DNA of 64,000 nucleotides from DASXRA01 sp036506155. Its GTDB lineage: Bacteria > Actinomycetota > Actinomycetes > Mycobacteriales > Jatrophihabitantaceae. This document shows, one piece after another, positions 57,119-64,000 of this stretch. The notes beneath the pieces were generated by a model that saw nothing but the letters and a program-made list of their open reading frames with translations, made no database searches and had not been told where the DNA came from. Within the stretch, counting starts at the first letter, position 1. Every line of letters starts with the position of its first letter. The position numbers and the translations under genes were made by a program. Where the stretch lies: assembly GCA_036506155.1 (NCBI GenBank), contig DASXSF010000043.1, positions 62,001 to 126,000 on the forward strand, written 5' to 3'.

Positions 57119-59740
57119 TCAGAGCAGTTCGAACTCCCGCGCCCGCAGCACGGCTTCCCGGCGGCGGCGAGCCGCCAGCTTGCGGTAGATCGCGGCCAGG
57201 TGTGTCTTGATCGTGTTCACCGACACGCACAGCTCGTCGGCGATCTCCGCCGTCGACATGCTCGTCGCGAGGAATCGAAGGACTGCCAGCTCGCGATCGG
57301 TGAGCGGTTCGGGGAACGGAGTCGGGGCGAATCTCCTGACTCCCGCCACCGCCGCCGCCGGCTCCCCCGCCGCGGCCGCGACCGGCCAGCGGGCAGCCAC
57401 CGTGGGATGCCGTCGAATCAACGGTGCGAACACGTCGGTCGTGCGCACGAACGGCAGGATGATCTCGCCGTCGGCGATCTCGACGGCGCGCACGAGCATT
57501 TCAAGCGCGCGCGAGGTGTTATCTCGCATCTGGGCGATCTCCGCGTCGCAGAGGATCGCCTCGATCAGCAGGTACCGTCCGAGCTGCACCGTCTCCCCGG
57601 TGATCGCGCGACGTACGCAGTTCTCCGCATTGCGCAGGTCGCCGAGTGCCAGATATGCGCGCGCGCACGGGACGGCGACGGGAGCACCGAACTGTGTGCT
57701 CCGGTGCCGGCGCAGCAGCCGGAGCGCGCCGTGTGGCCGGCCCAGCCCGGTCTCGATGGCCGCCAGGATCATGTCGCGCTGGACGGCAAGCAGTGCGGGC
57801 TCACCGCGGTCGAACTTCGGCATGCCGGAAAGCGCAATCCACGCCTCACTGTATTGCCCGCACCCGAGCAACATCTGAGCCTCGGTAAGCGTGAGCAGCA
57901 TGGCGAGGGCCGAGTCCCACTCGAGCACGTTACTGCTCCGTGCGCGTTGGACCGCACGGGCCGCGGCCGAAAAGTCGCCCGCGACGAAGGCACGGAGGGC
58001 AACCGCAAGTTCGAGTGTCAACGGCGCGCTCAAATCGGTGTCGAGCCGCAGCAATTCACCGGCTTGCCCCATCGCGTCGTCTGCCCGCCCGGTCCGCGAG
58101 CGGTAAGCATTGATCAACGCGGTCGTGCCGAGTACCTCGAGTTCGACGGCGCGACCGTGCTCCGTATCCGCAGCGTGCCGCGCGTCCTGCAGCAGTGTGT
58201 CGACCTTCTCGTATCGGCCGTCCCAGTACTGCGCGCGGGCGCGTGCGAGCAGGATGCAGGTGCGAAGCCCCGGAACGAGGCCGACCCGTGAGCTTGCCTC
58301 GACGTCCAGGAGCCGGGCCGCCGTCGCCTCGGCGAGTGGGGCGTCTCCTGCCTTCTCGGCGAGTATCAGCTCGGCCAGGCTCGCCGTCACGAGCAGCTCG
58401 GGATCGTCGATTGCCGGTGGCGCGCTACCCAGGTCGCCGAGCCGCCGGGCGGCCGTTTCGGTGTCCGCGTTCATCGCCGCGAGTGCCAGCCGGGCTGTCC
58501 GCACCTCCGCCGCACGCGCCTCGTCGCCGTCGATCGGAACCTGCTCCACGAGGTCGAGGACCGCCGCCGAATCGGAGATGTCGTGCCGCTGTACGTAGCC
58601 ACGGGCCAGTCCGCCCCTGGCCAGCAACGACGCGATCCCCGAACCGTCGCCGGCATGCGCCGCCCATTTCACCGCGTTGCGGACGTCGCCCTGCGCCTCG
58701 TACCACCCGGCCGCCCGCCGATAGAGCGTGGGCACGAGACGGGGCGCCTGCTGCCGCATCAGGTGCTGGAGGATCTCGGCGAACAACTGGTGGTAGCGGA
58801 ACCGGGTCTGCGCCGGGTCCAGCGAGCTGACGAACGAGTTCGCACGTGCCAGGTCTGCGAGAACTGTGGCAGATCCATTTGATCCCGTGATCGCATCGGC
58901 GAGCGGGCCGGTCACCTCGTCCAGGAATCCGGTCTGTATGAGCAGCCGGCGCACTCGTCGCGGCTGACGCAGGAGCACCTCGTTCATGAGGTATTCGCCG
59001 ATGCTGCCCTGGTCAACGGCGAACTCGGCGACGAAGTCGGCCGGTCGGGCGGTGTCGGACATCCGCATGGCGGACAGGCGTATGCCGGCGGCCCACCCGC
59101 CGGTGCGCGTTTCGAGCACGTCGAACGCGCTGTCCGGCAGCGTGACGCCGTGTGCCGCAAGCAGGGCGCGCGCCTCGGACGGCGTCATCGCGAGATCGCT
59201 CGCGCGCAGCTCGCGCATCCGCCCTTCCAGCCGATAGCGGTACAGCGGCAGGAGCGGGTCGTTGCGTGCAGAGAGCACGAGCCGCAGTCGCGGGTGCCAC
59301 GATCGCACCAGGTCGTCCAGGCCCGCGAGCAGGCTCGGGTGCGACAGCAGGTGCGCGTCGTCGATGACCAGTGGGAGCGGCACTTGGGGCGGCGGGCGGC
59401 GCGAGAACAGCGACTCGAACAGCACCGTGGCGTCGCCGCCCGGGACGGAACGCGGCAGGTCGTCCCAGGCGCTGGCGGCGCGGACCGCGGATAGGAACAG
59501 TCGCCAGAATCGGCGTGGCTCGTTTTCGGCGGGCGTCACCGTGATCCACGCGACGGGGTAGTCCTGGTGGTGAGCCCACTCGCTCAGCAGCACGGTTTTT
59601 CCCGCGCCCGGCCCAGCGGCCACCAGCGTCAGCGGGGAATCGCGCGCGTCGTCCAGCGCCGTGATCAACCGGAGCCGTGGCACGTGCAGGGGCGGCAGTC
59701 CGGGCACGACTAGTCGAGGGTCGATCAGCCTGCTTGTCAT
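57119..59740 (-). CDS. MalT-like ATP-binding LuxR regulator, copy 2
   Basis: 873 residues. VAAGPGAGKTVLLSEWAHH (about 42) is Walker A, LPLVIDDAHLL (about 125) Walker B, GGWAAGIRLSA, GFLDEVTGPLADAITG, FRYHQLFAEILQHLM (all conserved in this family), a helical repeat region, and the C-terminal LuxR domain PLTDRELAVLRFLATSMS and CVSVNTIKTHLAAIYRKL. ATG 59740 has a GGGGGAGG site. It is followed by two VRALGLELVEV proteins. Probable ligand-responsive activator; the ligand is unknown. Confidence 0.92.
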   Translation of the reverse strand: MTSRLIDPRLVVPGLPPLHVPRLRLITALDDARDSPLTLVAAGPGAGKTVLLSEWAHHQDYPVAWITVTPAENEPRRFWRLFLSAVRAASAWDDLPRSVPGGDATVLFESLFSRRPPPQVPLPLVIDDAHLLSHPSLLAGLDDLVRSWHPRLRLVLSARNDPLLPLYRYRLEGRMRELRASDLAMTPSEARALLAAHGVTLPDSAFDVLETRTGGWAAGIRLSAMRMSDTARPADFVAEFAVDQGSIGEYLMNEVLLRQPRRVRRLLIQTGFLDEVTGPLADAITGSNGSATVLADLARANSFVSSLDPAQTRFRYHQLFAEILQHLMRQQAPRLVPTLYRRAAGWYEAQGDVRNAVKWAAHAGDGSGIASLLARGGLARGYVQRHDISDSAAVLDLVEQVPIDGDEARAAEVRTARLALAAMNADTETAARRLGDLGSAPPAIDDPELLVTASLAELILAEKAGDAPLAEATAARLLDVEASSRVGLVPGLRTCILLARARAQYWDGRYEKVDTLLQDARHAADTEHGRAVELEVLGTTALINAYRSRTGRADDAMGQAGELLRLDTDLSAPLTLELAVALRAFVAGDFSAAARAVQRARSSNVLEWDSALAMLLTLTEAQMLLGCGQYSEAWIALSGMPKFDRGEPALLAVQRDMILAAIETGLGRPHGALRLLRRHRSTQFGAPVAVPCARAYLALGDLRNAENCVRRAITGETVQLGRYLLIEAILCDAEIAQMRDNTSRALEMLVRAVEIADGEIILPFVRTTDVFAPLIRRHPTVAARWPVAAAAGEPAAAVAGVRRFAPTPFPEPLTDRELAVLRFLATSMSTAEIADELCVSVNTIKTHLAAIYRKLAARRRREAVLRAREFELL

Positions 59741-59974
59741 CGGCTGCCTCCCCCGGGCGAACGAGGACTCGCAGGACATTTCGACGCTCAGTAATCGCGC
59801 CTTACCTTAGCGTCAGTATGACCACGATCTCTAGAGTGACATCTGCACGCGAGTGGGGCTCCGGAGACCTATCGGAAACAATTGCGGGCGGATCCGTGCG
59901 CCGGCAGCCGCGTTCGGCGAGCTCATCCGCCGAAGGTGAGCGGGACAAGGCAGTGCTCGCGAAAGAATCGGAGC

Positions 59975-60346
59975 GTGCTGGCCCGGCTCGCTCTCCGACT
60001 CATCGTGCTCGCGGTCATCATCGGAGTCGTCGCCGCGATCGTGCCGGGTATCCACGTCCACGGTGGGTTCGTCTGGCTGGTGTGGATCGCGATGATCTTT
60101 TCATTGGTCAACCTGATCCTCGGACCGATCCTGCACCTGCTCAGCCTGCCGCTGATCATCCTCACGTTCGGCCTGATCCTGCTTGTCATCAACGCAGCCC
60201 TGCTGGCGATCACGGCGGGGCTGACCGAGCACCTTGATGTCGACAACTTCGGCTCCGCGGTGTTGGGCGGATTCCTGATCGGCTTCTTCAGTTGGCTGAC
60301 CGAATTGCTCCTGCCCATCAGCGGGAACAGGAAGCAGCGCACTTAG
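59975..60346 (+). CDS. Phage-holin-family (Phage_holin_4_2) membrane protein
   Basis: 123 residues with four hydrophobic segments and the family features: LIVLAVIIGVVAAIVPGIHVHG, FSLVNLILGPILHLLSLPLIILTFGLILLVINAALL, and FGSAVLGGFLIGFFSWLTELLLP. Members are chromosomal and not phage genes; function is unknown. GTG 59975 is chosen over the earlier ATG because conserved sequence starts there and GGAG precedes it. Confidence 0.85.
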   Translation: MLARLALRLIVLAVIIGVVAAIVPGIHVHGGFVWLVWIAMIFSLVNLILGPILHLLSLPLIILTFGLILLVINAALLAITAGLTEHLDVDNFGSAVLGGFLIGFFSWLTELLLPISGNRKQRT

Positions 60347-60554
60347 CGGTCAGCCGGCCAGCCCACCGATCCCTTTGCCGATCACCACGCGACGAGCATC
60401 GCGCCGTCCTGTGCGCAGCCGGTCACCCCACACGAACGGTCGGCGAGAAGCCCGATCTACCTCACCCGAAACCGGTGATGCGGCAACAGCGGCGGCTTCC
60501 TACCGTCGGGACCACGCTGGCAAAAAGCCGGCCCGGCGGCGAGAAGGCGGGTAG

Positions 60555-61835
60555 ATGTCCGAGTCAGCAGAGCCGCCCGACGCCGAGGCGCTGCAGCGCG
60601 AAGTGACCGAGTTGCGCGGGCGGAACGCCGAGTTGGAGGCGATTCAGAAGGCGTCGCCGGCACAACGCGCCGGTCGCATCGCCCGGTCGAGTGCCGCGGT
60701 GATCCTGATCGTGGTCGGCGTACTGTGCCTCGTGCTCGCGCCCCTCGCGATCTGGGGCCGCAACCTGGTGCTCAACACCGACCGCTACGTCGCGACGCTC
60801 AAGCCGGTCGCAAGCGATCCCGGCGTCCAAGACGTGATCGTCAACGCCATCGACAAGCAGGTCACCACTCATATCGACGTCAAGTCATACATCAGCGACG
60901 TACTGCCGCCGCGAGCGGCGCAGGCGCTCGCCGGCCCGCTGCAAAGCGCAGTCGCAGGCCTCGTCAACACGGTCGCCACAAGGTTCGTGCAGAGCGATGC
61001 GTTCCAGACACTCTGGGTCGAGGTCAACCGCGCCGCACATCAACAGATCCGGTATGTGCTGACCGGCTCGCGCCCCACCAACGCCGCGGTGAGCACCAAA
61101 GGGGACAAGATCTACCTTGATCTGTCGGTGGTCGTCGACAGGGTCAAGGCTCAGCTGGTCGCCGCCGGCTTGACGGTCGCCAGCAAGGTGCCGGCGGTCG
61201 GCGCCACAATCGAGATCGCCGAACTCAAGGGCGTCGACCAGGCGCGCAAGGCCACCCGGGCGCTGAACACGATTGCGGACTGGCTGCCCTGGATCGGCCT
61301 CGGGTTGGTTGCGGGAGGCATCGCGACCGCACGCAAGCGGCGACGCGCGTTGATGAGTGCTGCGCTCGGCGTTGGCGTCGGGATGATCGTGATCGGGATC
61401 GGACTGCTGATCGGGCGACATATCTACCTCGACGCGGTTCCTACCGATCAGCTGCCCCGCAGCACGGCGCAGTTCCTATTCGACGCGATCGTGCGATTCC
61501 TGCGTCTGGGCATACGGCTGGTGCTGCTGGTGGCGCTGCTCGTCGCAATCGGAGCGTGGGTCTCCGGCCCGTCGCGCCCCGCCGTGGCGACCCGGCGCGC
61601 CGTGAGCTCGATACCGCCTGCGTTGGGTCGCAGGCTGCGCACCGGGCCGGTCGGCCCGTTCGTCGCGCGCTATGCGATGGCCTTGCGGATCGGTGTGATC
61701 GCGCTCGGGTTCATCATCCTGGTCCTGCTCGACAACGTGTCCGTGGCGACGATCGTCACGCTCGCCGTGATCGTTCTTGTGCTGCTTCTCTTGATCGAAC
61801 TGCTCCGTGCCTCGGCGCGCCACGCCACGGCGTGA
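60555..61835 (+). CDS. Large integral membrane protein with N-terminal coiled coil
   Basis: 426 residues. A short coiled coil (about 11-32, ALQREVTELRGRNAELEAIQ) is followed by helix 1 (about 47-68), an extracytoplasmic domain of about 165 residues (DRYVATLKPVASDPGVQDVIVNAID, QIRYVLTGSRPTN), and then four more hydrophobic helices. The layout and the DRYV.T..PLA.DP.VQ pattern match actinobacterial membrane proteins of unknown function. It may sense or organise the envelope. No partner can be named. Confidence 0.8.
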   Translation: MSESAEPPDAEALQREVTELRGRNAELEAIQKASPAQRAGRIARSSAAVILIVVGVLCLVLAPLAIWGRNLVLNTDRYVATLKPVASDPGVQDVIVNAIDKQVTTHIDVKSYISDVLPPRAAQALAGPLQSAVAGLVNTVATRFVQSDAFQTLWVEVNRAAHQQIRYVLTGSRPTNAAVSTKGDKIYLDLSVVVDRVKAQLVAAGLTVASKVPAVGATIEIAELKGVDQARKATRALNTIADWLPWIGLGLVAGGIATARKRRRALMSAALGVGVGMIVIGIGLLIGRHIYLDAVPTDQLPRSTAQFLFDAIVRFLRLGIRLVLLVALLVAIGAWVSGPSRPAVATRRAVSSIPPALGRRLRTGPVGPFVARYAMALRIGVIALGFIILVLLDNVSVATIVTLAVIVLVLLLLIELLRASARHATA

Positions 61836-61916
61836 AACTGCAGTTGTGGCCCAGGGCCCAGAATCACCCGCCACGCATGAGATCGGCTGGGCCGGACGTC
61901 TGCATCCTGAGATGCT

Positions 61917-62435
61917 ATGGAGCCCTCGCCGCGCTCCGATGTCGAAGCGCCTGCGGTAGACGCGATCCTCGGGGTCGTGGCCTACGCCTTGTACGGCGCA
62001 GGCGCGGTGCTCTACGTGGCACGTCCGGTCGCAGCGCTGATGCTCCGGCCCCCGCTCGTGCCGGCTGCGCTCCAGCCACAGACCTGGCTGCTCGCGCTCG
62101 CGCGGCAGGGTCGGGCGTTGCGGGTGCGTGTGACGCCGCAGGTGGAGGCTCTCGTGTCACAGGTGATCGAGGGGGTCATCGCACGGATTGACTTCAACGC
62201 TGCCCTCGACCGCGTGGACGTCGCAGCGATTGCCCGGCAGGTCGTCGCCGACATCGACCTGCCGGACCTTATTCGCGACTCCAGCGGCGCGCTGGCATCC
62301 GAGACCGTGCGCGGCCTGCGGATGCAGAGCATCGGGGCGGACGAGCGGGTGAGCAGGATCGTCGACAAGGCCCTGCTGCGGCGCGACGGGCGCAAGACGC
62401 AGGTACAGCCGCGTGCCGATGACCCCGTACCGTGA
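61917..62435 (+). CDS. Membrane-anchored protein of unknown function
   Basis: 172 residues. One hydrophobic segment (about 15-38) and possibly a second near 40-55, then an amphipathic, helical, charged region with VRVTPQVEALVSQVIEGVI and DLPDLIRDSSGALASETVRGLRMQS. That pattern (VD...IA..VV..IDL..LIR.S.G.L..E.....R) is shared by proteins encoded next to RDD genes in actinomycetes. Its end overlaps the RDD gene by 17 bases. Confidence 0.7.
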   Translation: MEPSPRSDVEAPAVDAILGVVAYALYGAGAVLYVARPVAALMLRPPLVPAALQPQTWLLALARQGRALRVRVTPQVEALVSQVIEGVIARIDFNAALDRVDVAAIARQVVADIDLPDLIRDSSGALASETVRGLRMQSIGADERVSRIVDKALLRRDGRKTQVQPRADDPVP

Positions 62436-62925
62436 CCCCGCGCCGAATCCGTCGGCGGTTCCGCCCGCGGCCCGCGCGTATCAAGGCCGGCGAGCGGGTA
62501 TCGTCTCACGCTTGATCGCCAACGTGGTCGACCTACTGGTGACGATCGGGATTCTTGCCGCGATCTACGGGATCACGGTCGGCATCGCCTTCTTGGTACA
62601 TCCGAGATCCTTCCACTTGCCGGCCGGGCTCGGCTGGAGCATTCCGGTGATCGGATTCGTCATCGCCGTGCCCTATCTGACGCTCACCTGGCACGCCACG
62701 GGCCGTTCCTACGGGGATGCGCTGCTCGGCCTGCGTGTGGTCAGCCGCAACGGTGGTCGGATGCGCTTCGCCGTGGCGTTGCTGCGCGCGGTGTCCTGCG
62801 TGCTGTTTCCGATCGGCTTCTTCTGGGTGGCCGTCAGCCGTGCCAATCGCTCAGTGCAGGACATCGTGCTGCGAACCTCGGTCGTCTACGACTGGAAGCT
62901 CACCGCCGATCCGGCACTGGAGTGA
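62419..62925 (+). CDS. RDD family membrane protein
   Basis: 168 residues. After a Pro-rich start come RRAGIVSRLIANVVDLLVTIG (about 27, the Arg/Asp of the name), then hydrophobic helices, TWHATGRSYGDALLGLRVV, and ANRSVQDIVLRTSVVYDW at the end. RDD proteins are small transporters or channel-like proteins with mostly unknown substrates. A GTG at 62413 is an alternative start. Overlap with the upstream gene indicates an operon. Confidence 0.85.
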   Translation: MTPYRDPAPNPSAVPPAARAYQGRRAGIVSRLIANVVDLLVTIGILAAIYGITVGIAFLVHPRSFHLPAGLGWSIPVIGFVIAVPYLTLTWHATGRSYGDALLGLRVVSRNGGRMRFAVALLRAVSCVLFPIGFFWVAVSRANRSVQDIVLRTSVVYDWKLTADPALE

Positions 62926-62947
62926 ATCTGATCTGGAGGAGTTTCGA

Positions 62948-63394
62948 TTGACCGCAGACCGAACGCCGGCCCAACTGGAACTGGATGTCCGCCGGTTGTG
63001 GGCCGGCGGCATCGCCACCGCTGTCGTCGCCGCGCTGATCGCGATCGTCGGCATCGTCATCGCCCGCGGCATCTTCCATATCGCCGTCCTGGCGCCGAAG
63101 GGATCAGGCACCTGGGGAAACGCGAACACTGTGACGTATGCCGCTGCCGCTTTCGGTGTGGGCCTGCTCGCCACCGCCCTAATCCACCTCTTACTGCTGT
63201 CGACGCCGGCGCCGTTCACGTTCTTCGGCTGGATCATGGGCCTGTGCACACTCGTCGCCACCGTGGCGCCGTTCGCCACCGACGCCCACACTGCGTCAAA
63301 AGTCAGCACGGCCATCATCAATGCGGCAATCGGCATCGCCATCTGGAACCTGACGGCCAGCAATGCTCACCGATCGCTGAGCGTGCGTCCGTGA
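62948..63394 (+). CDS. DUF6069-type four-helix membrane protein
   Basis: 148 residues with four hydrophobic helices (IATAVVAALIAIVGIVIARGI, TYAAAAFGVGLLATALIHLLLL, PAPFTFFGWIMGLCTLVATVAPFA, STAIINAAIGIAIWNLTASN). It resembles the DUF6069 family. A TTG start is used because GGAGGA lies seven bases before it and the frame has no better start. Co-directional with the RDD gene. Confidence 0.7.
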   Translation: MTADRTPAQLELDVRRLWAGGIATAVVAALIAIVGIVIARGIFHIAVLAPKGSGTWGNANTVTYAAAAFGVGLLATALIHLLLLSTPAPFTFFGWIMGLCTLVATVAPFATDAHTASKVSTAIINAAIGIAIWNLTASNAHRSLSVRP

Positions 63395-63410
63395 CTATCG
63401 AGTAGCGCGC

Positions 63411-63983
63411 TCAATCATTCCGGTCTCGGCCGGCCCGACTGTGTGTCGCGGTCGTGATCAACAGGCGTCCTGCCGTCGCGATGAACACCAGGTCGAGCAG
63501 CATCTGCACGGTCGTGACCGATCGGGCCAGGTTGCTTCGCGGCACGATGTCGCCGAATCCGACGGTGGCGACGACCGTGACGGTGAAGTACAGCGCGTCG
63601 AGCTTGCTGAGCGCGCTGTTGAAAGACGACGACTGGCCGTGGGAAATGCTGAGATATGTGGTCGCAAAGGCGACTACGAAAATCCCGATACTGACGACGA
63701 TGCCGCGCACCGCTCGCAGAATCGGGCGGGTCGATTTGCTTATCGATCGAACCTGCCACGCGAGAACGCCACCGGTGAGCAGTAGTCCGCCCACGAGCCG
63801 CACCACCCAGCTCGCGTTGACCCGATCCTGAATGGGCAGCAGCCAGTAGACCAGGCCGATCACAGCCGTTACGAGCAGCGTCTCGGCCAGCGTTTGCAGT
63901 ATCGGGCGGAGGCCGTCCGGCCCCCGCCGTTGCGTCGGCGTGCTAACCGGACTGCCCTGCGAGTCTCTTGAGCAGGGACACAA
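63411..63983 (-). CDS. Two-pore-helix ion channel family protein
   Basis: About 190 residues with two to three N-terminal helices and a pore unit SALSKLDALYFTVTVVATVGFGDIVPRSNLARSVTTVQMLLDLVF, whose filter TVGFGD is K+ channel-like. No regulatory domain follows. The only start in frame is a TTG at 63983, at the edge of the window; a frame ending at 63943 on the same strand may be the tail of an upstream gene. Convergent with the DUF6069-type gene. Confidence 0.8.
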   Translation of the reverse strand: MCPCSRDSQGSPVSTPTQRRGPDGLRPILQTLAETLLVTAVIGLVYWLLPIQDRVNASWVVRLVGGLLLTGGVLAWQVRSISKSTRPILRAVRGIVVSIGIFVVAFATTYLSISHGQSSSFNSALSKLDALYFTVTVVATVGFGDIVPRSNLARSVTTVQMLLDLVFIATAGRLLITTATHSRAGRDRND

Positions 63984-64000
63984 CGATCACCATTTCCGCA

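Noticed and set aside
59975..60346. Prophage origin for the holin-family gene
   Set aside because: The family is chromosomal in actinomycetes and no phage structural or lysis genes are nearby.
63943..64000. Possible tail of a gene entering from the right edge on the minus strand
   Set aside because: Fewer than 20 codons are visible, so nothing supports a call.
1..64000. CRISPR arrays, transposases, integrases, rRNA genes
   Set aside because: No regularly spaced repeats, DDE/tyrosine-recombinase motifs or rRNA sequence were seen on either strand.

Overview
The window is high-GC DNA from an actinomycete. Genes are densely packed, GTG and TTG starts are frequent, and many genes are joined by ATGA overlaps. 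The order mfd - mazG - eno - ftsB/divIC - DUF501 - ppx is typical of Actinomycetota. A perfect DasR-type operator and UUA codons in core genes are also present. I cannot name the genus from sequence alone; a Frankia/Jatrophihabitans-like or Streptomyces-related lineage is possible.

Layout: (1) 0-17.3 kb is a cell-surface polysaccharide locus: a GT2 glycosyltransferase, an O-antigen-ligase-like polymerase, two Wzz-like membrane proteins, two exported beta-helix proteins, a three-gene operon (toroid-like protein, WecG/TagA transferase, UDP-ManNAc dehydrogenase), UDP-GlcNAc 2-epimerase and a CapK/PaaK-like adenylating enzyme. mfd sits in its middle. (2) 17.4-23.2 kb is core: a lipoprotein, MazG, a DinB protein, an aquaporin, enolase, FtsB, DUF501 and Ppx/GppA. 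(3) 23.3-26.7 kb is a sugar ABC importer (binding protein plus two permeases, no ATPase gene) with a dre-like palindrome upstream, which suggests amino-sugar control. (4) 26.7-32.6 kb holds a DUF4235 protein, a family-5 uracil-DNA glycosylase, a tiny repeat protein, NDH-2, a GH38 alpha-mannosidase and an odd tRNA with anticodon UAA but no long variable arm. (5) 32.6-60 kb reads as an energy-starvation or hypoxia island: a GH15 hydrolase, a frameshifted P-type ATPase, DUF6325 and DUF1269 proteins, six SHOCT proteins (three with a PLDc_N-type membrane part), a PPK2 kinase with a CYTH-like partner, a full arginine deiminase operon (arcC-arcA-arcB), a K+ channel, BrkB/YihY, an MFS transporter, two large MalT-like LuxR regulators, and three copies of a small unrecognised protein family ending in VRALGLELVEV. 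(6) 60-64 kb is a run of membrane proteins ending in a second ion channel.

The observation I rank highest is a recurrent inverted repeat, CACCC-N6-GGGTG, seen seven times between 37.4 and 56.1 kb. Most copies lie in the divergent spacers that drive the stress genes, and I noticed none in the first 37 kb. It looks like the operator of a regulon that ties the ADI operon, the P-type ATPase, the SHOCT membrane proteins and a MalT-like regulator together. Gene remnants in the island (an MFS N-terminus, a formylglycine-generating-enzyme C-terminus, the frameshifted ATPase) show recent turnover. I saw no transposase, integrase, rRNA gene or CRISPR array.
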